From: an uncultured Pelagibacteraceae bacterium | GTDB lineage: Bacteria > Pseudomonadota > Alphaproteobacteria > Pelagibacterales > Pelagibacteraceae | Reading direction: 5' to 3' | Length of the DNA: 58,435 nt | Assembly: GCA_902601705.1 (NCBI GenBank) | Contig: CACKNV010000007.1 | Coordinates: 1 to 58,435 of the forward strand | Shown here: positions 1-7,476 of the stretch, one piece after another | Numbering within the stretch: position 1 is the stretch's first letter | Layout: every line of letters begins with the position of its first letter | Position numbers and translations under genes: made by a program | The notes under the pieces: generated by a model | What the model was told of the DNA's origin: nothing | What the model saw: the letters and a program-made list of their open reading frames with translations, nothing else | The model's database searches: none

Positions 1-759
1 ATTAAACTTTTTGGAGATTATGAGGACGCTGTAACTGATAAATCAAATACGGTCTTTCATAGCGCTTTGAGCCCTCTTATAAATTTGGGTTTAATTACAC
101 CTGAGGAAATTATTACTAAATTAAAAAAAGTTGAAAATAAAATTCCAATGAATTCTTTAGAGGGTTACGTAAGACAAATTATTGGATGGAGAGAATTTAT
201 GAGAGGAATTTATCAAAATTATGATCAAAGATTAGAAAAAACAAATTTTTTTAATCATAATCGAAAAATGAAAAAATCTTGGTATGAAGGCACTACAGGT
301 TTGGATCCTCTTGATCATGCAATCAATAATGCTAAAGATTATGGATGGTCTCATCACATCGAAAGGTTAATGATTTTAGCAAATATCATGAACCTTTGTG
401 AAATAAATCCAAAACAAGTTTATAAATGGTTTATGGAAATGTTTGTAGACTCTTCAGACTGGGTGATGGCTCCAAACGTTTACGGAATGGGTTTATTTAG
501 TGACGGTGGAATATTTGCAACCAAACCTTATATTTGTGGCTCAAGTTATTTTTTGAAGATGATGCATTTTAAAAAAGGTCCATGGTGTGATGTCATGGAT
601 GGATTATATTGGAAATTTATAGATGGTCATAAAAAATTTTTCTTAAAAAATCCTCGTCTTGCTATGATGGTAAGAATTTCTGAGAAAATGAATAAAGAGA
701 GAAAAATGAGAATTTTTAAAGCGGCAAATAATTTTATAAAAGAAAATACTAATGGTTAA
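1..759 (+). CDS. (6-4)-type photolyase/cryptochrome, C-terminal part
   Basis: The reading frame is open from the first base, so this is the last 252 residues of a gene starting outside the window. It matches the FAD-binding half of the bacterial (6-4) photolyase/CryB group (FeS-BCP, PhrB-like): FHSALSPLINLG near the start, then GYVRQIIGWREFMRG, the HHIERLM stretch, and MAPNVYGMGLFSDGG with TKPY. These enzymes use blue light and FADH- to repair UV photoproducts in DNA. Known members carry a 4Fe-4S cluster held by four cysteines, three of them clustered just before the final LYW. Here that stretch is shortened and holds only one cysteine (PWCDV), so the cluster may be absent or held differently. 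The 3' end overlaps the next gene by 8 nt, implying one operon with the DCC and DUF2256 genes. Confidence 0.85.
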   Translation: MKLFGDYEDAVTDKSNTVFHSALSPLINLGLITPEEIITKLKKVENKIPMNSLEGYVRQIIGWREFMRGIYQNYDQRLEKTNFFNHNRKMKKSWYEGTTGLDPLDHAINNAKDYGWSHHIERLMILANIMNLCEINPKQVYKWFMEMFVDSSDWVMAPNVYGMGLFSDGGIFATKPYICGSSYFLKMMHFKKGPWCDVMDGLYWKFIDGHKKFFLKNPRLAMMVRISEKMNKERKMRIFKAANNFIKENTNG

Positions 760-1111
760 AGTCTTTTTTAATAATTCATGTAACATATGTAGAGCTGAAA
801 TTAATCATTACAAGAAACACTCTGATGGTAATTTGGAATGGGTTGATGTTACTGATAATCTGGATGCTCAACAATTAACCTCAAAATCATACAAGGACTT
901 ATTAAGACGAATGCATGTAATTCAAGATGGAAAAGTAATCGATGGAGCAGAGTCTTTTTTAATTATTTGGAAAAATATACCTAAATATAATTTTTTGTAT
1001 AAAATCTTTAAGATAAAACCTTTGTTTTTCTTTCTTAATATTTTTTATGAAATAGCAGCTTATTTTCTTTTTATAAAAAATAAGCATTTATTAGATAGTG
1101 AAAAAAACTAA
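752..1111 (+). CDS. DCC-family thiol-disulfide oxidoreductase (DUF393)
   Basis: A 119-residue protein that opens with a beta strand followed by the motif NSCNICRAEI, the CxxC signature of the DCC/DUF393 family (named for its conserved DxxCxxC start). A hydrophobic segment near the C-terminus (FFFLNIFYEIAAYFLF) could be a membrane anchor. The family is thioredoxin-like and presumed redox active; no substrate is known. It overlaps the photolyase upstream by 8 nt and the DUF2256 gene downstream by 14 nt, so the three are probably translated from one message. DCC proteins occur repeatedly beside photolyase and light-stress genes, which fits a role in photo-oxidative defence, though that role is inferred from context. 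Confidence 0.8.
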   Translation: MVKVFFNNSCNICRAEINHYKKHSDGNLEWVDVTDNLDAQQLTSKSYKDLLRRMHVIQDGKVIDGAESFLIIWKNIPKYNFLYKIFKIKPLFFFLNIFYEIAAYFLFIKNKHLLDSEKN

Positions 1112-1223
1112 CTTACCAAAAAAAATTTGCCCAAAATGCAATAAAAACTTTACTTGGAGAAAAAAATGGAGGTTGAACTGGGATAGAGTTAAATATTGTT
1201 CTAAAAGATGTGCTTCTAAGTAA
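1098..1223 (+). CDS. DUF2256 small zinc-finger protein
   Basis: A 41-residue protein starting at GTG. It carries the full DUF2256 pattern: LPKKICPKCNKNFTWRKKW, then NWDRVKYCS and KRC, giving two CxxC-like pairs that should bind one zinc ion. Length and motif order fit the family, which is short and of unknown function and often sits beside photolyase or cryptochrome genes. It overlaps the end of the DCC gene by 14 nt and converges on the next gene with an 8-nt overlap of coding ends. GTG is the only usable start that keeps the whole motif. It is easily missed because it is short and lacks an ATG. Confidence 0.85.
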   Translation: MKKTNLPKKICPKCNKNFTWRKKWRLNWDRVKYCSKRCASK

Positions 1224-2346
1224 TTTTTTGAATTATCTTTGGTATATTTGATTTAAAATTAAAATAACCTTTATTAGAAAACTGCCAGCAAAATTCATCT
1301 CCTTCTCTCACTATAAAATTATAATTCAAATTCTTCTTTTTTTTTATACTTTTTAAAAATGATAAATTTTCTCCTATGGAAGGGTAAATTACATCTAGAT
1401 CTTTTATTTCATTTGTCAATTTATCAAAGTTAATTTCATCAATTATTTTAATATTTGAAAATCTATTGGCTTGGTCTTCAATAATTTTTTTTTTAAAATT
1501 GATTACCTTTTCATCAAATTTAATTTTTCGTTTTTCATTGCTGAGAAAAACACAATATATATTTTGATAATTTTTTAGATTTAAAGTTTCAATATTTAGT
1601 TCGCTTTCAAAAAATACAAGTGTTTTGCTTTTTAAATCTTCTTTAGTTATTTCTAGAGATGATAGTTTATACTCTCTCTTATCTATTAATGGTATCGCAT
1701 CCTCATTTAAACTAACGTTTTTGTATTTATTGTTAGTAAATTTAGCAATATTCCATCCTTGAGCAATATAGTGCTTTCCTTTAGTTTGAAGTCCAGCAAC
1801 CCATCTCCAACTCAGTGTGTTAGAAGCGGCATCTCCATCATATAAATATTTCATAAAAAACTCTGCACCTTTTTGCCAAGGTAAGTTTAAAGTAAATATC
1901 CAAATACTAGCGAACCACATTCTTGTATGATTGTGTAAGTAATTGTTTTCTTTAAGCTCATTCACCCAATCATTAAAACATTGTATTTCAGTTTTTCCAG
2001 ATACCGCTATCTGATAGTTTTTATCTTCCTCTATACCTTTAAGATCCTCAGTAAAGTCAGTCCAAACTTGAGGTCTAAGCTCCAACCAACCTTTCCAATA
2101 AACTCTCCAAAATATTTCTTGAATATATTTTTCAACTTTCTGATAAGAAAATTTACTTAAAACTTTTTTTACAACTTCATACTCGGTAATTAATCTATGA
2201 GAAATATAAGGAGATAAACACGAAACATTTTTTCTTTTACCAGGCCCAAAATCAAAATTTCTTAGTGTGGAATAATTTACAATCTCTTTATTAATATAAT
2301 TTTCTAAATCTTGAAGGGCTTCTTCTCTAGTTGTTTTGAAGATCAT
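1216..2346 (-). CDS. Photolyase-like FAD-binding protein, FAD domain first
   Basis: 376 residues. The first 220 or so are a photolyase/cryptochrome FAD-binding domain: VSCLSPYISHRLITE, EIFWRVYWKGWLE, HNHTRMWFASIWIF, then SNTLSWRWVAGLQTKGKHY and WNIAKFT. The usual N-terminal antenna (Rossmann-like) domain is absent. About 150 residues follow instead, rich in short beta strands and helices (TLVFFESELN, IYCVFLSNE, LDVIYPSIGENL), looking like an alpha/beta domain placed after the FAD domain. It probably binds FAD; repair versus signalling cannot be told. The start overlaps the stop of the small membrane protein upstream by 4 nt, placing it at the end of the msrA operon. It converges on the DUF2256 gene. 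Confidence 0.8.
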   Translation of the reverse strand: MIFKTTREEALQDLENYINKEIVNYSTLRNFDFGPGKRKNVSCLSPYISHRLITEYEVVKKVLSKFSYQKVEKYIQEIFWRVYWKGWLELRPQVWTDFTEDLKGIEEDKNYQIAVSGKTEIQCFNDWVNELKENNYLHNHTRMWFASIWIFTLNLPWQKGAEFFMKYLYDGDAASNTLSWRWVAGLQTKGKHYIAQGWNIAKFTNNKYKNVSLNEDAIPLIDKREYKLSSLEITKEDLKSKTLVFFESELNIETLNLKNYQNIYCVFLSNEKRKIKFDEKVINFKKKIIEDQANRFSNIKIIDEINFDKLTNEIKDLDVIYPSIGENLSFLKSIKKKKNLNYNFIVREGDEFCWQFSNKGYFNFKSNIPKIIQKIT

Positions 2347-2546
2347 TCTTCATCCTCATTTCTCCAATCATCCATAAACATTTTCCAACATGCAAAAGTT
2401 ACACAAGGAATTCCTACGCAAAAACCTAATAAAACTCCATTCTTTGAACCTAAATATAATGATGCTATTTGAGTAGTTCCAATCGGAATAACAGTTAGTA
2501 TTAAGGCAATTATTAAAAGCCTATACATATATGGTGGTTTTTTCAT
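2343..2546 (-). CDS. Small two-helix membrane protein, unknown
   Basis: 67 residues when started at the ATG at 2546, whose first base is shared with the stop of the upstream gene (TAATG), a translational-coupling arrangement. An in-frame start further upstream would only add residues overlapping the neighbour. Two hydrophobic helices are visible: MYRLLIIALILTVIPIG and LGFCVGIPCVTFACWKMF, with an acidic tail DDWRNEDEE. I do not recognise a family. It is co-directional with and overlaps the photolyase-like gene by 4 nt, so it is most likely expressed with msrA and the photolyase-like protein. Confidence 0.65.
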   Translation of the reverse strand: MKKPPYMYRLLIIALILTVIPIGTTQIASLYLGSKNGVLLGFCVGIPCVTFACWKMFMDDWRNEDEE

Positions 2547-3001
2547 TAAATAGTATTTCCTTGATCCATAGGTATTGATACTGCTGAGGTAAACCAACAG
2601 TTATTACAATTTTTTTCAGAAGCCTTTTGAACATGCCATTCATAAAACAATAATTTTTTATCTTTTGCTAATATTTCAATTTTAAAAATATGTTTTTCAG
2701 GAGTATTCATTAGTAAATTAATTTTATGTGATGAATGATTGAGCAGTGGTCTATATTGAGCTCCATAAATCATAATTCTAAATCGTTCGTACGGTCCTGT
2801 AATTTTTTTATTATCAGGATGGGCAAATAACCAAGTTTGTTTTATACCTTCGTCGTTTTTATCATTATCTTTAAGTGCCTCTAATTGTATTTTAACAACA
2901 TCATAAGGTAACAATTTTTCATTAGGACTTATAATTTCACTATTAAGCTTATTACTAAATAAAATTATGATTATGAATAAATATATTTTTTTTAATTCCA
3001 T
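2546..3001 (-). CDS. Secreted DUF4864-like protein
   Basis: 151 residues from the ATG at 3001. The N-terminus MELKKIYLFIIIILFSNKLNS is a clear signal peptide, so the mature protein is exported. The body contains VVKIQLEALKDND followed by WLFAHPDNKK and GPYERFRIMIYG, resembling the DUF4864 domain, in which a helix is followed by a conserved region around a phenylalanine-methionine pair. Function is unknown. The start lies 10 nt inside the end of msrA, and its stop overlaps the next start, so the genes from msrA to the photolyase-like gene form one tight operon. An alternative in-frame start at 3031 would put ten charged residues before the signal peptide and is less likely. Confidence 0.6.
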   Translation of the reverse strand: MELKKIYLFIIIILFSNKLNSEIISPNEKLLPYDVVKIQLEALKDNDKNDEGIKQTWLFAHPDNKKITGPYERFRIMIYGAQYRPLLNHSSHKINLLMNTPEKHIFKIEILAKDKKLLFYEWHVQKASEKNCNNCWFTSAVSIPMDQGNTI

Positions 3002-3561
3002 ATTTTTTTTAAAATTTCCTCTCTTTGACATCCTTTTTTATACATTAAATATCTTATAAAATTTTTTTCATAATAGTCTTGATGATAAGTTTCAGCTTTA
3101 TAAAATTTTTCAAATTTCCAAACTAATGTGACAATTTTTTTATTAAATATACTCTCTAATTTCCTAAATGAATTATCAATAAGTTGTTTTTGTTTTTCAT
3201 TTTCAAAAAAAATTACGGATCTATAACTTTTTCCCTTGTCACAAAACTGACCATTGGCATCAAATGGGTCTATATTTTTCCAATATATGTCTAAAAGTTT
3301 TTGGTAATCAATCTTAGCTGAGTCATAAGTGACTTCAATTGCCTCTACATGCCCCGAGTCCGTATAAATAACATCAGCATATTTTGGGTTCTTTAAGTGT
3401 CCGCCAGAATAACCAGAAATTGTTGAAATTACTCCCTCCACTTGATCGAATGACTCCTCCATACACCAAAAACAACCACCTGCAAAATAAGCTTTTTTTT
3501 CCTCAGCATGTAAAACTGGATTTATGATTATTAATGTGACGAATAGTAAAAAAATTCTCAT
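2992..3561 (-). CDS. msrA: Periplasmic peptide-methionine (S)-S-oxide reductase
   Basis: 189 residues. A signal peptide (FLLFVTLIIINPVLHA) is followed by the MsrA core AYFAGGCFWCMEESF; the catalytic cysteine is residue 30. Further family motifs are GYSGG, YADVIYTDSGHVEAIEV and FDANGQFCDKG, and YHQDYY near the end. The enzyme reduces the S-epimer of methionine sulfoxide in proteins. The signal peptide puts it in the periplasm, where it would repair damage from singlet oxygen and other oxidants. It is the first gene of a minus-strand run ending in the photolyase-like gene. Its start is 18 bp from the divergent gene at 3580, so the promoter must lie in that gap or inside the neighbour. Confidence 0.92.
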   Translation of the reverse strand: MRIFLLFVTLIIINPVLHAEEKKAYFAGGCFWCMEESFDQVEGVISTISGYSGGHLKNPKYADVIYTDSGHVEAIEVTYDSAKIDYQKLLDIYWKNIDPFDANGQFCDKGKSYRSVIFFENEKQKQLIDNSFRKLESIFNKKIVTLVWKFEKFYKAETYHQDYYEKNFIRYLMYKKGCQREEILKKIWN

Positions 3562-3579
3562 TATAAATATGTTATATTA

Positions 3580-3900
3580 ATGAATATGGAAAACGATGGA
3601 TTTATTGTCATAGAGGGAATTCATAAAAACCCTAACAATATTGATACTATTGAAGAAAAAACTAAAAAAATTCATGGCCCATTTAAAAAAAAGCAGGCTG
3701 AAATTTTTGCTAAATCTTTAATACAAAAAAACGTAGATAACTTTTACCATAGAGCCTGGGTTATTAAGGAAGGTCTAGAAATCAATGATGTATGTGAGGA
3801 ATGTAAAAAAGAGGAAGAAAGCGTTAAACAAAATTTAATTATGCATGGCTACAAGATTTGTAAAAGTTGCAATTTAGCAAAAACAATATTTCCGATTTAA
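3580..3900 (+). CDS. Uncharacterised protein with C-terminal CxxC zinc ribbon
   Basis: 106 residues, ATG start preceded by a very short upstream gap. The N-terminal part (GPFKKKQAEIFAKSLIQKN then HRAWVIKE) weakly resembles the alphaproteobacterial DUF4170 fold, where a GPF motif precedes a helix and a strand ending in aromatic/arginine residues. The C-terminal 35 residues hold two CxxC pairs, CEECKK and CKSCNL, spaced about 25 residues apart, which look like a zinc ribbon. I cannot name a function. It lies divergently from msrA and converges on the Yip1 gene, the two sharing a TTAA that gives both stops. Confidence 0.6.
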   Translation: MNMENDGFIVIEGIHKNPNNIDTIEEKTKKIHGPFKKKQAEIFAKSLIQKNVDNFYHRAWVIKEGLEINDVCEECKKEEESVKQNLIMHGYKICKSCNLAKTIFPI

Positions 3901-4418
3901 ATCCCTTTGAATAGTACTATCACTAAGAATAAGAAAAAAGCTTGAAACAACCATGAAACTACAACTACACCAAACGCTTTCCAAAGACTGTCGTAATCTA
4001 AAGCTGCTTTTACTGCTACAACCATGCAAGCAAGCATCCAAAAAGCAGAACCAATAAATGTAACTGTCATTAACTCTGGTGTAATTCCAAAAACTCTTAT
4101 TAATCCTGGTGCACTTGAAAAACCAATCGTTCTTAAAAGTTCTCCGTGATTACTTTTTGTTTTAACTCCCCCAAAAAGTTTTACCCCAACAAAATAAATT
4201 ACATAAGCCCACACATACCAGCTTAATAATGAGAGAGCTGGAGCTACTAGAAAATTAGAAGCCCCTAAATGAATTGAACCAACACCTGCAGCTAAACTAG
4301 ATAAGACTACTACAGCACCTGCTTGAAAAGTTGCATTTTTATCCTTTTCAACTTCTTCAAACAATTCAATATCAATTTTAATTGCTCTGAATATTCTATT
4401 TAAAAATGTATTTATCAT
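3897..4418 (-). CDS. Yip1-domain integral membrane protein
   Basis: 173 residues with about five hydrophobic segments: AGAVVVLSSLAAGVGS, LLSWYVWAYVIYFVG, the MTVTFIGSAFWMLACMVVA region, and WLFQAFFLFLVIVLF. The pattern, with a short amphipathic N-terminus (TFLNRIFRAIKIDIELFEEVE) before the first helix and a GFSSAPGL loop in the middle, is that of bacterial Yip1-family proteins. Their role is not known. It follows the HisN-like gene by one base and is probably cotranscribed with it. Its stop shares the tetranucleotide TTAA with the converging neighbour. Confidence 0.75.
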   Translation of the reverse strand: MINTFLNRIFRAIKIDIELFEEVEKDKNATFQAGAVVVLSSLAAGVGSIHLGASNFLVAPALSLLSWYVWAYVIYFVGVKLFGGVKTKSNHGELLRTIGFSSAPGLIRVFGITPELMTVTFIGSAFWMLACMVVAVKAALDYDSLWKAFGVVVVSWLFQAFFLFLVIVLFKGI

Positions 4419-4419
4419 T

Positions 4420-5214
4420 CTATTTTTTGGTAAACGGCTTTAATAAATTTAAAATTTTATTATGCAAAATTTTATTAGATGATGCTAGAATATTTCCACC
4501 TTTTTCTGCTGGTTCATTCTTCCAAGTTGTGACTATTGCTCCAGAATTTTTCATTATTGGTATCAAAGGAAGTATGTCATAAGGTTTTAAATTTGCTTCA
4601 ATTACAGCATCAACTTTTCCCTCAGCTAATAAACAATAATTCAGTGCATCAAACCCAGCTAATCTAAAAGACCAACCAAATTTTTTAATCACTTTGCGTT
4701 GTTTTTCATAACTCAATGTTCCGTGAAAATTTCCGATTATCTTAATTGTTTTTAAATTATTGTTATTAGATGATTTTAGAATAATTTTTTTTTTATTCTT
4801 ATAACAATAAGATTTTTTTTTATCGTTAATGTAATATTTATCTAGCTCTGGAAAATTAGCTAAACCTATCAAAGATCTTTCTTCAAAAGATAAGCTTATT
4901 AAATTTGACCACGTAGGGGCTCCAATTACAAAAGCTCTTGTGCCATCTATTGGATCGATAGACCATTTATAATTATTTGATGAAAATTTATCTTCAAATT
5001 CCTCTCCGATAATAGAGTCTTTTGGAAACTTTTTATTTATAAGTGAGCGTATATATTTTTCAAATGCTCTATCAAAATTAGTTACAGGATCATAATCTTT
5101 TTTTGACTTTGATTTATTGCTTACTACTAAACCAGATTTAGATTTTGTTTTATAAAATGAGTTCAACTTAGGTGGTAATTTTTTAAGAAAGTTGAATGGT
5201 TTGTTATAATCCAT
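4420..5214 (-). CDS. Inositol-monophosphatase family, likely histidinol-phosphatase
   Basis: 264 residues when started at ATG 5214 (MDYNKPF); upstream in-frame codons would place a spurious hydrophobic extension in the divergent promoter region. Signature motifs of the family are present: SKKDYDPVTNFDRAFE, IGEEFED for the first metal site, DPIDGTRAFVIGAPTWS for the second, and a C-terminal DILPLIPIMKNSGAIVT. The DGTRAF-G-P wording is typical of the HisN-type branch that dephosphorylates L-histidinol phosphate in histidine synthesis; Mg2+ is the cofactor. The close relatives acting on inositol phosphate or PAP cannot be excluded. One base separates it from the Yip1 gene downstream. Confidence 0.8.
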   Translation of the reverse strand: MDYNKPFNFLKKLPPKLNSFYKTKSKSGLVVSNKSKSKKDYDPVTNFDRAFEKYIRSLINKKFPKDSIIGEEFEDKFSSNNYKWSIDPIDGTRAFVIGAPTWSNLISLSFEERSLIGLANFPELDKYYINDKKKSYCYKNKKKIILKSSNNNNLKTIKIIGNFHGTLSYEKQRKVIKKFGWSFRLAGFDALNYCLLAEGKVDAVIEANLKPYDILPLIPIMKNSGAIVTTWKNEPAEKGGNILASSNKILHNKILNLLKPFTKK

Positions 5215-5249
5215 TATGTGTATATAGCTTAATTTAAAAAAAAATATAT

Positions 5250-5720
5250 ATGAAAATATCAAAAAAATTTGAACCTTTACTCGCAGGACTATTTGCTTCA
5301 ATAATTATTGGAATTCTCTCTTTCCTTAGCTTTGAAACATCCACAGGTTTTTGGTTAATGTTTTCTTTTGGATCATCTACTTTAATTGTATTAGTATTTC
5401 ATGATAGTGAATTTGCTCAACCTGCTAATGTTTTTTTTGGTCACTTATTAGCAATCGTTATAGGAATACTTTTTAATGAATTTTTAGGGATGTCTTACCT
5501 AACGCTCGGTTTATCTGTAGGGACTACTGTAACACTAATGATGTATTTTAAAATTATACACCCTCCTGCAGCCGCAAACCCTTTAATAGCATTATTTGCT
5601 GACGTTTCATTGAGTTATATTATTTTTCCTGTAATAGTTGGTTCAATAGTCATTGTTGTTTTATCTGTAATAATAAATCGGTATATCCTAAAAAAAAATT
5701 TCCCAGTTAGATGGTTTTAG
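5250..5720 (+). CDS. HPP-family integral membrane protein
   Basis: 156 residues and four hydrophobic helices. The family name motif is visible in KIIHPPAAANPLIAL, preceded by a helix containing GTTVTLMMYF. Family length is about 150-190 residues, so it is complete. Plastid and cyanobacterial HPP proteins have been linked to nitrite transport, but bacterial members vary and no substrate can be read from this sequence. The gene is divergent from the HisN-like gene, 35 bp away, and converges on tspO, sharing TTAG as a double stop. Confidence 0.8.
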   Translation: MKISKKFEPLLAGLFASIIIGILSFLSFETSTGFWLMFSFGSSTLIVLVFHDSEFAQPANVFFGHLLAIVIGILFNEFLGMSYLTLGLSVGTTVTLMMYFKIIHPPAAANPLIALFADVSLSYIIFPVIVGSIVIVVLSVIINRYILKKNFPVRWF

Positions 5721-6178
5721 TTTAATAGAAAAATTGAGCTATTTAGAATAAACGCATAGCTTGACCAAGCTAAGTAAGGTATCATTAAGTAAAAACTCAT
5801 TTTATCTCTAGAAAAATACTCTTTCATTAAAATTAAAATAAATATTAATATAATTACTAAATTTACCAGAGCTATACCAATTAAATGAAAACCAAAAAAT
5901 ACTACACTCCATGTACTATTAAAAAATATATGAATGAAGTAAATTTTTAATAATTTCTTTTCAAAAGATTTTATCCAAACTTTCCAAATCGCAAATGACA
6001 TTAAAAAATATAATGTTGTCCATACAGGAGCAAAAACCCAGCTTGGAGGATTAAAACTCGGTAAAATAATTTGTGAGTACCAGGGTTCTTTAAAAGTTGT
6101 TGTCGCATAGCTGCCGATCATCGGTGCAATAAAGGTTATTAATAGTATAATTATTAAAGATAAGTATTTATTTTTCAC
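5717..6178 (-). CDS. tspO: TspO/MBR family tryptophan-rich sensory protein
   Basis: 153 residues and five membrane helices. Conserved family features are visible: KEPWYSQIILPSFNPPSWVFAPVWTTLY, a tryptophan-rich loop binding porphyrins or cholesterol in known members, then NSTWSVVFFG and YLAWSSYAFILN. In Rhodobacter, TspO tunes photosynthesis genes to oxygen and light through tetrapyrrole intermediates, and in general the family handles porphyrin and oxidative stress. Being inside a light-stress island is consistent with that. It diverges from the SDR gene by 24 bp and converges on the HPP gene. Confidence 0.92.
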   Translation of the reverse strand: MKNKYLSLIIILLITFIAPMIGSYATTTFKEPWYSQIILPSFNPPSWVFAPVWTTLYFLMSFAIWKVWIKSFEKKLLKIYFIHIFFNSTWSVVFFGFHLIGIALVNLVIILIFILILMKEYFSRDKMSFYLMIPYLAWSSYAFILNSSIFLLN

Positions 6179-6202
6179 AACTTTATAAGATATAACTAAT
6201 TA

Positions 6203-6955
6203 ATGTCTGAAAATCATAAAAAAATTTGGATCACTGGAGCAAGTAGTGGAATTGGTAAGGCAGTTGCAGAAAAATTTGCAAAAGAAGGTTGGAAAGTTGC
6301 AGTTTCAGCTAGAAGAAAAGAATTATTAGATGAGTTGGCCAAAAATGAAAATATTTCCTCTTTTCCTTTAGACGTTACTGATAGATCTCAAATAAATAAT
6401 ACGTTTAAAAATATTTTAAATGAATTCGGCGAATTAGACATATGTTTGTTTTCAAGCGGAACATACGAGCCCAAAGACGAGCAAAGTATAGATCCAGATA
6501 AAATAAAAAATGTAATTAATGTTAATTTTTTAGGGGTTATTGATTGTGTAAAAGTTGTTGAAGATTATTTTAAAAATAAGAAATCTGGACACATTTCGAT
6601 AGTTTCCTCGATTGCAGGTTACAGAGGTTTACCAAATTCTAGTGGTTATGGTCCCTCAAAAGCTGCTCTAACTAATTTTAGCGAAAGTATTTACTTTGAT
6701 TTTAAAAAATTTGGAGTTAGGGTCTCAGTTGTATCACCAGGTTTCATTAAAACTCCTTTAACTGATAAAAATGAGTTTCCTATGCCATTTTTAAAAACCC
6801 CCGAATACGCTGCAAATAAAATTTATAATGGCTTAGTAAAAGGAAATGCTTTTGAAATTCATTTCCCAAAAGGATTAACTTTAACTTTAAAATTTTTAAG
6901 AATTTTGCCTTATAAAATCTATTTATTTTTAGTAGATAAATTAGTAAAGCGTTAA
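6203..6955 (+). CDS. Short-chain dehydrogenase/reductase
   Basis: 250 residues. The Rossmann nucleotide motif is TGASSGIGKAVAEKFAKEG at the N-terminus. The catalytic triad is visible as Ser in IVSSIAGYRG and Tyr/Lys in YGPSKAAL. The basic residues at AVSARRKELL after the second strand suggest NADPH. The C-terminal tail is hydrophobic (KFLRILPYKIYLFLVDKLV) and may dock to the membrane, which suits a lipid or aldehyde substrate. An SDR of this sort is part of the known light-stress gene clusters of other proteobacteria. It converges on the DUF3833 gene, sharing TTAA as a double stop. Confidence 0.88.
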   Translation: MSENHKKIWITGASSGIGKAVAEKFAKEGWKVAVSARRKELLDELAKNENISSFPLDVTDRSQINNTFKNILNEFGELDICLFSSGTYEPKDEQSIDPDKIKNVINVNFLGVIDCVKVVEDYFKNKKSGHISIVSSIAGYRGLPNSSGYGPSKAALTNFSESIYFDFKKFGVRVSVVSPGFIKTPLTDKNEFPMPFLKTPEYAANKIYNGLVKGNAFEIHFPKGLTLTLKFLRILPYKIYLFLVDKLVKR

Positions 6956-7476
6956 TCTTTAACAAACATTACAGTTAATTCCGCAACTTTTATTCCAAAC
7001 TTGGTCATTGTAGCTCTATTAATTGCTACGCGCTCATCTTGCATGAAAATCCAATCATCAAAAGTAATTTTAATATTTTTACCTTTGACTGGCACCAGCA
7101 ATACGTATTCAAATTTAAAAGCTGGACCATATGAATATCCTTTAGCTGTTCCAACTACATCTGAGGCTGTTCCTTCATAGTTGTGTTCATCAATTTTTTT
7201 AATAGTCCATTGACGAGTTTGTCTTTCCCCGTCATTCCAATCAAAAACTTCGTCTAAAATTAATTGAGATCCGTCCCATTTTCCGTTTAAATCAGCTTTA
7301 AATTGTCTCGTAACTTTTCCAGATCTATTTTGTAATACTCCCCAAGCTTTGACATTGCCCGATAAATAATTTTCGATAACTAGTCTTGGTTTTTGATCTT
7401 TAAAATCTGTTGGTTTCATTTTATTTGCACATCCTGTTGTTAAAATAAGTAATAATAGTACTATAAATTTTTTCAT
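6952..7476 (-). CDS. DUF3833 lipoprotein
   Basis: 174 residues. The N-terminus MKKFIVLLLLILTTGCANK is a lipoprotein signal with a good lipobox (LTTGC). The mature part has the DUF3833 pattern: a strand-rich body with NYLSGNVKAWGVLQNRSGKV, KADLNGKWDG, FDWNDGERQTRQW and FDDWIFMQDE. Its role is unknown. Because it sits last in the operon of flavin amine oxidase, DUF1365 and CFA-type methyltransferase, it is probably an envelope partner in making or handling a modified membrane fatty acid. It overlaps the methyltransferase by 4 nt. Confidence 0.88.
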   Translation of the reverse strand: MKKFIVLLLLILTTGCANKMKPTDFKDQKPRLVIENYLSGNVKAWGVLQNRSGKVTRQFKADLNGKWDGSQLILDEVFDWNDGERQTRQWTIKKIDEHNYEGTASDVVGTAKGYSYGPAFKFEYVLLVPVKGKNIKITFDDWIFMQDERVAINRATMTKFGIKVAELTVMFVKD

